Part shown: piece after piece, positions 1-11,000 of the stretch
Position numbering within the stretch: position 1 is the stretch's first letter
How the letters are laid out: every line of letters begins with the position of its first letter
Assembly (NCBI RefSeq): GCF_051014445.1
Contig: NC_135141.1
Location: forward strand, 5,642,001 to 5,706,000
Length of the DNA: 64,000 nucleotides
Source: Colletes latitarsis
Taxonomy: Eukaryota > Arthropoda > Insecta > Hymenoptera > Colletidae
Direction of reading: 5' to 3'
The notes under the pieces: generated by a model
Database searches by the model: none
The model's input: the letters and a program-made list of their open reading frames with translations, nothing else
What the model was told of the DNA's origin: nothing
Translations under genes and position numbers: made by a program

Positions 1-337
1 TGAGCCAGATGCACGCATAACCCAGACCTAACCCAGACCTAACCGGTTTTATCCTCTAAAATGTGGATCGAAACCAGGTTTAACTAACTGTTTCAGTGCG
101 GTACCACATTACTACGTGATTCAAACCAGAGAAAACCCAGGATCTGGCCAACAAGTATGCGAAGAAGGCAAAATCATGAGCCAGATGCGGGCATAACCCA
201 GACCTAACCCAGACCTAACCGGTGTCATCCTCTAAAATATTGATCGAAACCAAATTTCATGGACTGCTTCAGTGTGGTACCACATTATTACGCGACTCAA
301 ATTCGAAAAAACCCAGGCTATGGCCAACAAGTATGCG
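1..337 (+). repeat. Satellite monomers at the left edge, upstream of HOR I
   Basis: About two monomers plus a truncated one at the window edge. The first is D-like (ATGTGGATCGAAACC, TTTAACTAACTG). The second carries CCAAATTTCATGGACTGC and CGCGACTCAAATTCG, a close relative of the monomer that opens HOR I, but with private changes (TTCAT, GGCTATGG). Similarity to the sequence 3872 bp downstream stops here, because position 4105 onward holds a different monomer type. This stretch therefore lies outside the duplicated 22-mer. Confidence 0.8.
273..284. other. 12-bp perfect palindrome TGTGGTACCACA (representative)
   Basis: First clear example of the dyad in the middle of the monomer. It recurs in many D- and C-type units. 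No DNA-binding protein is known to me for it. Confidence 0.85.
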
Positions 338-536
338 AAGAAGGCAAAATCATGAGCCAGATGCGGGCATAACCCAGACCTAACCCAGACCTAACCGGTG
401 TCATCCTCTAAAATATTGATCGAAACCAAATTTAATGGACTGCTTCAGTGTTGTACCACATTACTACGCGACTCAAATCCGAAAAAACCCAGGATATGGC
501 CAACAAGTATGCGAAGAAGGCAAAATCATGAGCCAG

Positions 537-546
537 ATGCGCGCAT
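537..546. other. 10-bp palindrome ATGCGCGCAT (representative)
   Basis: Strictly alternating purine-pyrimidine palindrome after the GAGCCAG box, present in the large set of monomers that read GCGCGCAT. Others read ATGCGGGCAT or ATGCAAGCAT and lose it. Such tracts can adopt Z-form under supercoiling, but whether this one does is unknown. Confidence 0.8.
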
Positions 547-1976
547 AACCCAGACCTTACCCAGACCTAACCGGTTTTATTCTCTAAAATGTTGATCGAA
601 ATCAGGCTTAATGGACTGTTTCAGTGTGGTTCCATATTACTGGATGACTCAAACCAGAGAAAACCAAGGATCTGGGCACCAAGTATGAGAAGAAGGCAAA
701 ATCATGAGCCAAATGCGTGGGTAACCCAGACCTAGCCGAGACCTAACCCGTTGTATCCTCTAAAATATTGATCGAAACCTGGTTTAATTGACTGTTACTG
801 TGTGGTGCCACATTACTACGTGATTCAAACCCGAAAAAACCCAGGATCTGGCCAACAAGTATGCGAAGAAGGCAAAATCATGAGCCAGATGCGCGCATAA
901 CCCAGACCTAACTCAGACGTAACCGGTTTTATCCTCTAAAATATTGATCGAAACCAGGTCTAATTGTCTGTTTCAGTGTGGATCCATATTACTACGTGAT
1001 TCAAACCAGAGAAAACCAAGGATCTGGCCAACAAGAATGCGGAAAAGGCAAAATCATGGGCCAGATGCGGGCGTAACCCTGACCTGACCCAGACCTAACA
1101 TGTTTTATCCTTTAAAATATTGATCGAAACCAGGTATGATTGGCTGTTTCAATGTGGTGCAACATTAGTACGTGATTCAAACCCGAAAAAACCCAGCATC
1201 TGGCCAACAAGTATCCGAAGAAGTTAAAATCATGAGCCAGATGCGGGCATAACCCAGACGTAACCCAGACCTAGCCGGAGTCATCCTTTAAAATATTGAT
1301 CGAAACCAAGTTTAATGGACTGTTTCAATGTGGTACAACATTACTACGTGATTCAAACCCGATAAAACACAGCATCTGGCCAACAAGTATGCGAAGAAGG
1401 TAAAATCATGAGCCAGATGCGGGCATAATCCAGACCTTACCAAGACCTAACCTGTGTTACCGACTAAAATACTGATCGTATCCAGGCTTAATAGACTGTT
1501 ACTGTGTGGTGCCACATTACTACGTGATTCAAACCCGAAGAAACCCAGGATCTGGCCAACAAGTATGCGAAGAAGGCAAAATCATGAGCCAGATGCGCGC
1601 ATAACCCAGACCTAACTCAGACGTAACCGGTTTTATCCTCTAAAATATTGATCGAAACCAGGTCTAATTGTCTGTTTCAGTGTGGATCCATATTACTACG
1701 TGATTCAAACCAGAGAAAACCAAGGATCTGGCCAACAAGAATGCGGAAAAGGCAAAATCATGGGCCAGATGCGGGCGTAACCCTGACCTGACCCAGACCT
1801 AACATGTTTTATCCTTTAAAATATTGATCGAAACCAGGTTTGATTGACTGTTTCAATGTGGTACAACATTGCTACGTGATTCAAACCCGAAAAAACCCAG
1901 CATCTGGCCAACAAGTATGCGAAGAAGGTAAAATCATGAGCCAGATGCGCGCATAACCCAGGCCAAACCCAGACCT

Positions 1977-2152
1977 AACCGGTTTTATCCTCTAAAATAT
2001 GGATCAAAACCAGGTTTAACTAACTGTTTCAGTGTGGTACCACATTACTACGTGATTCAAATCTGAGAAAACCCAGGATCTGGCCAACAAGAATGCGGAA
2101 AAGGCCAAATCATGAGCCAGATGCGGGCATAACCCAGACCTAACCCAGACTT
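1977..2152 (+). repeat. Type monomer D
   Basis: Reference 176-bp unit for subfamily D. Marks are GGATC in place of TGATC after the AAAATA box, TTTAACTAACTG, a perfect TGTGGTACCACA dyad (2033-2044), AAATCTGAGAAAACCC and AATGCGGAAAAGGCCAAATC. D often precedes A-B-C. Later D-like units carry GATCGAAGCC. Confidence 0.85.
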
Positions 2153-2328
2153 AACCGGTTTTATCCTCTAAAATATTGATCGAAACCAGGTTTAATTGTC
2201 TGTTTCAGTGTGGTTTCCTATTACTACGTGATTCAAACCAGAGAAAACCAAGGATCTGGGCAACAAGAATGCGGAAAAGGCAAAATCATGGGCCAGATGC
2301 AAGCATAACCCTGACCTGACTCAGACCT
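2153..2328 (+). repeat. Type monomer A
   Basis: Reference unit for subfamily A: AACCGGTTTTATCC, TTTAATTGTCTG, no dyad (GGTTCCATATT, or GGTTTCCTATT in this copy), AACCAGAGAAAACCAAGG, AATGCGGAAAAGGC, CATGGGCCAGATGCAAGC and CCCTGACCTGAC. It has only four CpG, against eight in monomer C. Confidence 0.87.
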
Positions 2329-2504
2329 AACATGTTTTATCCTTTAAAATATTGATCGAAACCAGGTTTGATTGGCTGTTTCAATGTGGTGCAACATTAC
2401 TACGTGATTCAAACCCGAAAAAACCCAGCATCTGGCCAACAAGTATGCGAAGAAGGTAAAATCATGAGCCAGATGCGGGCATAACCCAGACCTAACCCAG
2501 ACCT
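2329..2504 (+). repeat. Type monomer B
   Basis: Reference unit for subfamily B, almost always downstream of A. The entry palindrome is AACATGTT instead of AACCGGTT. It also carries TATCCTTTAAAATATTG, a CCAGGTTTGATTG box, TCAATGTGGTGCAACATT (or GTACAACATT), CCCAGCATCTGG and AAGGTAAAATCATG. Confidence 0.87.
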
Positions 2505-2680
2505 AACCGGTGTTACCGACTAAAATACTGACCGTATCCAGGCTTAATTGACTGTTACTGTGTGGTACCCCTTTACTACGTGATTCATACCCGAAAAAAC
2601 CCAGGATATAGCCAACAAGTATGCGAAGAAGGCAAAATCATGAGCCAGATGCGCGCATAACCCAGACCTTACCCAGACCA
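2505..2680 (+). repeat. Type monomer C
   Basis: Reference unit for subfamily C: AACCGGTGTTACCGAC, ATACTGACCGTATCCAGG, TTGACTGTTACTG, ATTCATACCCG, and AGCCAACAAG in place of GGCCAACAAG. The clean 176-bp example ends in ATGCGCGCAT. Hand count of the C-type consensus: C 47, G 34, CpG 8. Confidence 0.87.
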
Positions 2681-4209
2681 AACCGGTTATATCCTTTAAA
2701 ATTTTGATCGAAACCAGGTGTAGTTGTCTGTTTCAGTGTGGTGCCACACTACTACGTGATTCAAACCCGAGAAAACCCAGGATCTGGCCAACAAGTAAGC
2801 GAAGAAGGCAAAATCATGAGCCAGATGCGGGCATAACCCAGACCTAACCCAGACCTAACCGGTGTCATCCTCTAAAATATTGATCGAAACCTGGTTTAAT
2901 TGACTATTACTGTGTGGTGCCACATTACTACGTAATTCAATCCCGAGAAAACCCAGGATCTGGCCAACAAGTATGCGAAGAAGGCAAAATCATGAGCCAG
3001 ATGCGGGCATAATCCAGACCTAACCCAAACCTAACCGGTTTTATACTCTAAAATGTTGATCGAAACCAGGCTTAATGGACTGTTTCAGTGTGGTTCCATA
3101 TTACTACGTGACTCAAACCAGAGAAAACCAAGGATCTGGGCACCAAGTATGAGAAGAAGGCAAAATCATAAGCCAAATGCGTGCGTAACGCAGACCTAAC
3201 CGAGACCTAACCCGTTGTATCCTCTTAAATATTGATCGAAACCAGGTTTGATTGACTGTTTCAATGTGGTACAACATTACTACGTGATTCAAACCCGATA
3301 AATCCCAGCATCTGGCCAACAAGTATGCGAAGAAGGTAAAATCATGAGCCAGATGCGGGCATAACCCAGACCTAACCCAGACCTAACCAGTGTTACCGAC
3401 TAAAATACTGACCGTATCCAGGCTTAATTGACAGTTACTGTGTGGTACCACTTTACTACGTGATTCGTACCCGAAAAAACCCAGGATCTAGCCAACAAGT
3501 ATGCGAAGAAGGCAAAATTATGAGCCAGATGCGCGCATAACCCAGACGTTACCCAGACCTAACCGGTTATATCCTCTAAAATATTGATCGAAACCAGGTG
3601 TAATTGTCTGTTTCTGTGTAGTACCACATTACTACGTGACTCAAACCCGAGAAACCCCACGATTTGGCCAACAAGTATGCGAAGCAGGCAAAATCATGAG
3701 CCAGATGCGGGCATAACCCAGACCTTACCAAGACCTAACCTGTGTTACCGACTAAAATACTGATCGTATCCAGGCTTAATAGACTGTTACTGTGTGGTGC
3801 CACATTACTACGTGATTCAAACCCGAAAAAACCCAGGATCTGGCCAACAAGTATGCGAAGACGGCAAAATCATGAGCCAGATGCGCGCATAACCCAGACG
3901 TTACCCAGACCTAACCGGTTATATCCTCTAAAATATTGATCGAAACCTGGTGTAATTGTCTGTTTCTGTGTAGTACCACATTACTACGTGACTCAAACCC
4001 GAGAAACCCCAGGATTTGGCCAACAAGTATGCGAAGCAGGCAAAATCATGAGCCAGATGCGGGCATAACCCAGACCTTACCAAGACCTAACCTGTGTTAC
4101 CGACTAAAATACTGATCGTATCCAGGCTTAATAGACTATTACTGTGTGGTGCCACATTACTACGTGATTCAAACCCGAGAAAACCCAGGATCTGGCCAAC
4201 AAGCATGCG

Positions 4210-7200
4210 AAGAAGGCAAAATCATGAGCCAGATGCGGGCATAACCCAGACCTAACCCAGACCTAACCGGTGTCATCCTCTAAAATATTGATCGAAACCA
4301 AATTTAATGGACTGCTTCAGTGTTGTACCACATTACTACGCGACTCAAATCCGAAAAAACCCAGGATATGGCCAACAAGTATGCGAAGAAGGCAAAATCA
4401 TGAGCCAGATGCGCGCATAACCCAGACCTTACCCAGACCTAACCGGTTTTATTCTCTAAAATGTTGATCGAAATCAGGCTTAATGGACTGTTTCGGTGTG
4501 GTTCCATATTACTGGATGACTCAAACCAGAGAAAACCAAGGATCTGGGCACCAAGTATGAGAAGAAGGCAAAATCATGAGCCAAATGCGTGCGTAACCCA
4601 GACCTAGCCGAGACCTAACCCGTTGTATCCTCTAAAATATTGATCGAAACCTGGTTTAATTGACTGTTACTGTGTGGTGCCACATTACTACGTGATTCAA
4701 ACCCGAAAAAACCCAGGATCTGGCCAACAAGTATGCGAAGAAGGCAAAATCATGAGCCAGATGCGCGCATAACCCAGACCTAACTCAGACGTAACCGGTT
4801 ATATCCTCTAAAATATTGATCGAAACCAGGTCTAATTGTCTGTTTCAGTGTGGATCCATATTACTACGTGATTCAAACCAGAGAAAACCAAGGATCTGGC
4901 CAACAAGAATGCGGAAAAGGCAAAATCATGGGCCAGATGCGGGCGTAACCCTGACCTGACCCAGACCTAACATGTTTTATCCTTTAAAATATTGATCGAA
5001 ACCAGGTATGATTGGCTGTTTCAATGTGGTGCAACATTAGTACGTGATTCAAACCCGAAAAAACCCAGCATCTGGCCAACAAGTATCCGAAGAAGTTAAA
5101 ATCATGAGCCAGATGCGGGCATAACCCAGACGTAACCCAGACCTAGCCGGAGTCATCCTTTAAAATATTGATCGAAACCAAGTTTAATGGACTGTTTCAA
5201 TGTGGTACAACATTACTACGTGATTCAAACCCGATAAAACACAGCATCTGGCCAACAAGTATGCGAAGAAGGTAAAATCATGAGCCAGATGCGGGCATAA
5301 TCCAGACCTTACCAAGACCTAACCTGTGTTACCGACTAAAATACTGATCGTATCCAGGCTTAATAGACTATTACTGTGTGGTGCCACATTACTACGTGAT
5401 TCAAACCCGAAAAAACCCAGGATCTGGCCAACAAGTATGCGAAGAAGGCAAAATCATGAGCCAGATGCGCGCATAACCCAGACCTAACTCAGACGTAACC
5501 GGTTTTATCCTCTAAAATATTGATCGAAACCAGGTCTAATTGTCTGTTTCAGTGTGGATCCATATTACTACGTGATTCAAACCAGAGAAAACCAAGGATC
5601 TGGCCAACAAGAATGCGGAAAAGGCAAAATCATGGGCCAGATGCGGGCGTAACCCTGACCTGACCCAGACCTAACATGTTTTATCCTTTAAAATATTGAT
5701 CGAAACCAGGTTTGATTGACTGTTTCAATGTGGTACAACATTGCTACGTGATTCAAACCCGAAAAAACCCTGCATCTGGCCAACAAGTATGCGAAGAAGG
5801 TAAAATCATGAGCCAGATGCGCGCATAACCCAGGCCAAACCCAGACCTAACCGGTTTTATCCTCTAAAATATGGATCAAAACCAGGTTTAACTAACTGTT
5901 TCAGTGTGGTACCACATTACTACGTGATTCAAATCTGAGAAAACCCAGGATCTGGCCAACAAGAATGCGGAAAAGGCCAAATCATGAGCCAGATGCGGGC
6001 ATAACCCAGACCTAACCCAGACCTAACCGGTTTTATCCTCTAAAATATTGATCGAAACCAGGTTTAATTGTCTGTTTCAGTGTGGTTTCCTATTACTACG
6101 TGATTCAAACCAGAGAAAACCAAGGATCTGGGCAACAAGAATGCGGAAAAGGCAAAATCATGGGCCAGATGCAAGCATAACCCTGACCTGACTCAGACCT
6201 AACATGTTTTATCCTTTAAAATATTGATCGAAACCAGGTTTGATTGGCTGTTTCAATGTGGTGCAACATTACTACGTGATTCAAACCCGAAAAAACCCAG
6301 CATCTGGCCAACAAGTATGCGAAGAAGGTAAAATCATGAGCCAGATGCGGGCATAACCCAGACCTAACCCAGACCTAACCGGTGTTACCGACTAAAATAC
6401 TGACCGTATCCAGGCTTAATTGACTGTTACTGTGTGGTACCCCTTTACTACGTGATTCATACCCGAAAAAACCCAGGATATAGCCAACAAGTATGCGAAG
6501 AAGGCAAAATCATGAGCCAGATGCGCGCATAACCCAGACCTTACCCAGACCAAACCGGTTATATCCTTTAAAATTTTGATCGAAACCAGGTGTAGTTGTC
6601 TGTTTCAGTGTGGTGCCACACTACTACGTGATTCAAACCCGAGAAAACCCAGGATCTGGCCAACAAGTAAGCGAAGAAGGCAAAATCATGAGCCAGATGC
6701 GGGCATAACCCAGACCTAACCCAGACCTAACCGGTGTCATCCTCTAAAATATTGATCGAAACCTGGTTTAATTGACTATTACTGTGTGGTGCCACATTAC
6801 TACGTAATTCAATCCCGAGAAAACCCAGGATCTGGCCAACAAGTATGCGAAGAAGGCAAAATCATGAGCCAGATGCGGGCATAATCCAGACCTAACCCAA
6901 ACCTAACCGGTTTTATACTCTAAAATGTTGATCGAAACCAGGCTTAATGGACTGTTTCAGTGTGGTTCCATATTACTACGTGACTCAAACCAGAGAAAAC
7001 CAAGGATCTGGGCACCAAGTATGAGAAGAAGGCAACATCATAAGCCAAATGCGTGCGTAACGCAGACCTAACCGAGACCTAACCCGTTGTATCCTCTTAA
7101 ATATTGATCGAAACCAGGTTTGATTGACTGTTTCAATGTGGTACAACATTACTACGTGATTCAAACCCGATAAATCCCAGCATCTGGCCAACAAGTATGC

Positions 7201-8081
7201 GAAGAAGGTAAAATCATGAGCCAGATGCGGGCATAACCCAGACCTAACCCAGACCTAACCAGTGTTACCGACTAAAATACTGACCGTATCCAGGCTTAAT
7301 TGACTGTTACTGTGTGGTACCACTTTACTACGTGATTCGTACCCGAAAAAACCCAGGATCTAGCCAACAAGTATGCGAAGAAGGCAAAATTATGAGCCAG
7401 ATGCGCGCATAACCCAGACGTTACCCAGACCTAACCGGTTATATCCTCTAAAATATTGATCGAAACCAGGTGTAATTGTCTGTTTCTGTGTAGTACCACA
7501 TTACTACGTGACTCAAACCCGAGAAACCCCACGATTTGGCCAACCAGTATGCGAAGCAGGCAAAATCATGAGCCAGATGCGGGCATAACCCAGACCTTAC
7601 CAAGACCTAACCTGTGTTACCGACTAAAATACTGATCGTATCCAGGCTTAATAGACTGTTACTGTGTGGTGCCACATTACTACGTGATTCAAACCCGAAA
7701 AAACCCAGGATCTGGCCAACAAGTATGCGAAGACGGCAAAATCATGAGCCAGATGCGCGCATAACCCAGACGTTACCCAGACCTAACCGGTTATATCCTC
7801 TAAAATATTGATCGAAACCTGGTGTAATTGTCTGTTTCTGTGTAGTACCACATTACTACGTGACTCAAACCCGAGAAACCCCAGGATTTGGCCAACAAGT
7901 ATGCGAAGCAGGCAAAATCATGAGCCAGATGCGGGCATAACCCAGACCTTACCAAGACCTAACCTGTGTTACCGACTAAAATACTGATCGTATCCAGGCT
8001 TAATAGACTATTACTGTGTGGTGCCACATTACTACGTGATTCAAACCCGAGAAAACCCAGGATCTGGCCAACAAGCATGCG
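4210..8081 (+). repeat. HOR I, copy 2 (22-monomer, 3872 bp)
   Basis: Near-identical copy of 338-4209. Differences seen include A/G near 620 versus 4492, T/A near 929 versus 4801, T/C near 2151 versus 6023 and A/C near 3174 versus 7046. Similarity runs a little past the end, to about 8107, and then gives way to a changed monomer (GATGTGGGC, then AGCCGGAGTCATCC). The next partial copy is therefore rearranged rather than a clean third repeat. Confidence 0.93.
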
Positions 8082-11000
8082 AAGAAGGCAAAATCATGAG
8101 CCAGATGTGGGCATAACCCAGACCTAACCCAGACCTAGCCGGAGTCATCCATTAAAATATTGATCGAAACCAAGTTTAATGGACTGTTTCAGTGTAGTAC
8201 CACATTACTACGCGACTCAAATCCGAAAAAACCCAGGATATGGCCAACAAGTATGCGAAGAAGGCAAAATCATGAGCCAGATGCGCGCATAACCCAGACC
8301 TTACCCAGACCTAACCGGTTTTATTCTCTAAAATGTTGATCGAAACCAGGCTTAATGGACTGTTTCAGTGTGGTTCCATATTACTAGATGACTCAAACCA
8401 GAGAAAACCAAGGATCTGGGCACCAAGTATGAGAAGAAGGCAAAATCATGAGCCAAATGCGTGGGTAACCCAGACCTAGCCGAGACCTAACCTGTTGTAT
8501 CCTCTAAAATATTGATCGAAACCTGGTTTAATTGACTGTTACTGTGTGGTGCCACATTACTACGTGATTCAAACCAGAGAAAACCAAGGATCTGGCCAAC
8601 AAGAATGCGGGAAAGGCAAAATCATGGGCCAGATGCGGGCGTAACCCTGACCTGACCCAGACCTAACATGTTTTATCCTTTAAAATATTGATCGAAACCA
8701 GGTATGATTGGCTGTTTCAATGTGGTGCAACATTACTACGTGATTCAAACCCGAAAAAACCCAGCATCTGGCCAACAAGTATCCGAAGAAGTTAAAATCA
8801 TGAGCCAGATGCGGGCATAACCCAGACGTAACCCAGACCTAGCCGGAGTCATCCTTTAAAATATTGATCGAAACCAAGTTTAATGGACTGTTTCAATGTG
8901 GTACAACATTACTACGTGATTCAAACCCGATAAAACCCAGCATCTGGCCAACAAGTATGCGAAGAAGGTAAAATCATGAGCCAGATGCGGGCATAACCCA
9001 GACCTAACCCAGACCTAACCGGTGTTACCGACTAAAATACTGACCGTATCCAGGCTTAATTGACTGTTACTGTGTGGTACCACTTTACTACGTGATTCGT
9101 ACCCGAAAAAACCCAGGATCTAGCCAACAAGTATGCGAAGAAGGCAAAATTATGAGCCAGATGCGCGCATAACCCAGACGTTACCCAGACCTAACCGGTT
9201 ATATCCTCTAAAATATTGATCGAAACCAGGTGTAATTGTCTGTTTCTGTGTAGTACCACATTACTACGTGACTCAAACCCGAGAAACCCCAGGATTTGGC
9301 CAACAAGTATGCGAAGCAGGCAAAATCATGAGCCAGATGCGGGCATAACCCAGACCTTACCAAGACCTAACCTGTGTTACCGACTAAAATACTGATCGTA
9401 TCCAGGCTTAATAGACTGTTACTGTGTGGTGCCACATTACTACGTGATTGAAACCCGAAAAAACCCAGGATCTGGCCAACAAGTATACGAAGAAGGCAAA
9501 ATCATGAGCCAGATGCGCGCATAACCCAGACCTAACTCAGACGTAACCGGTTTTATCCTCTAAAATATTGATCGAAACCAGGTCTAATTGTCTGTTTCAG
9601 TGTGGATCCATATTACTACGTGATTCAAACCAGAGAAAACCAAGGATCTGGCCAACAAGAATGCGGAAAAGGCAAAATCATGGGCCAGATGCGGGCGTAA
9701 CCCTGACCTGACCCAGACCTAACATGTTTTATCCTTTAAAATATTGATCGAAACCAGGTTTGATTGTCTGTTTCAATGTGGTACAACATTGCTACGTGAT
9801 TCAAACCCGAAAAAACCCAGCATCTGGCCAACAAGTATGCGAAGAAGGTAAAATCATGAGCCAGATGCGCGCATAACCCAGACCAAACCCAGACCTAACC
9901 GGTTTTATCCTCTAAAATGTGGATCGAAACCAGGTTTAACTAACTGTTTCAGTGTGGTACCACATTACTACGTGATTCAAATCAGAGAAAACCAAGGATC
10001 TGGCCAACAAGAATGCGGAAAAGGCAAAATCATGGGCCAGATGCAAGCATAACCCTGACCTTACCCAGATCTAACCGGTTTATATCCTTTAAAATATTGA
10101 TCGAAACCAAGTTTAATGGACTGTTTCAATGTGGTACAACATTACTACGTGATTCAAACTCGAAACAACCCAGCATCTGGCCAACAAGTATGCGAAGAAG
10201 GCAAAATTATGAGCCAGATGCGCGCATAACCCAGACCTAACCCAGACCTAACCGGTTATATCCTCTAAAATATTGATCGAAACCAGGTGTAATTGTCTGT
10301 TTCTGTGTAGTACCACATTACTACGTGACTCAAACCCGAGAAAACCCAGGATTTGGCCAACAAGTATGCGAAGCAGGCAAAATCATGAGCCAGATGCGGG
10401 CATAACCCAGACCTAACCCAGACCTAACCGGTGTTACCGACTAAAATACTGACCGTATCCAGGCTTAATTGAATGGTACTGTGTGGTGCCACATTACTAC
10501 GTGATTCAAACCCGAGAAAACCCAGGATCTGGCCAACAAGCATGCGAAGAAGGCAAAATCATGAGCCAGATGCGGGCATAACCCAGACCTAACCCAGACC
10601 TAGCAGGAGTCATCCTTTAAAATATTGATCGAAACCAAGTTTAATGGAATGTTTCAGTGTAGTACCACATTACTACGTGACTCAAACCCGAGAAAACCCA
10701 GGATCTGGCCAACAAGTATGCGAAGAAGGCAAAACCATGAGCCAGATGCGCGCATAACCCAGACCTAACTCAGACGTAAACGGTTTTATCCTCTAAAATA
10801 TTGATCGAAACCAGGTCTAATTGTCTGTTTCAGTGTGGATCCATATTACTACGTGATTCAAACCGGAGAAAACCAAGGATCTGGCCAACAAGAATGCGGA
10901 AAAGGCAATATCATGGGCCAGATGCGGGCGTAACCCTGACCTGACCCAGACCTAACATGTTTTATCCTTTAAAATATTGATCGAAACCAGGTTTGATTGA

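Larger units (their letters stand above)
338..4209 (+). repeat. HOR I, copy 1 (22-monomer, 3872 bp)
   Basis: This block matches 4210-8081 base for base at an offset of exactly 3872 bp, which is 22 x 176. Scanning by eye, I noted about ten single-base differences and no indel, which suggests above 99.5% identity. Adjacent monomers inside the block differ far more than that, so the 22-mer, not the monomer, is the recently copied unit. The block includes a D-A-B-C tetramer (1977-2680), E-like monomers with TGTAGTACCAC near 3630 and 3973, and C-type monomers. Boundaries are approximate because any phase of a tandem repeat can serve as the start. Confidence 0.93.

Noticed and set aside
190..222. 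Telomere-like motif in CATAACCCAGACCTAACC
   Set aside because: AACCC and CCTAACC resemble telomeric repeats, but the period is 11 bp (ACCCAGACCTA), is limited to two or three copies per monomer and is not a telomeric 6- or 7-mer array.
3113..3322. Reverse-strand open frames at 3113-3322, 6985-7194 and 53156-53359
   Set aside because: The first two are the same place in the two HOR I copies, and the third is a chance frame through block S. All are satellite antisense with no coding signature.
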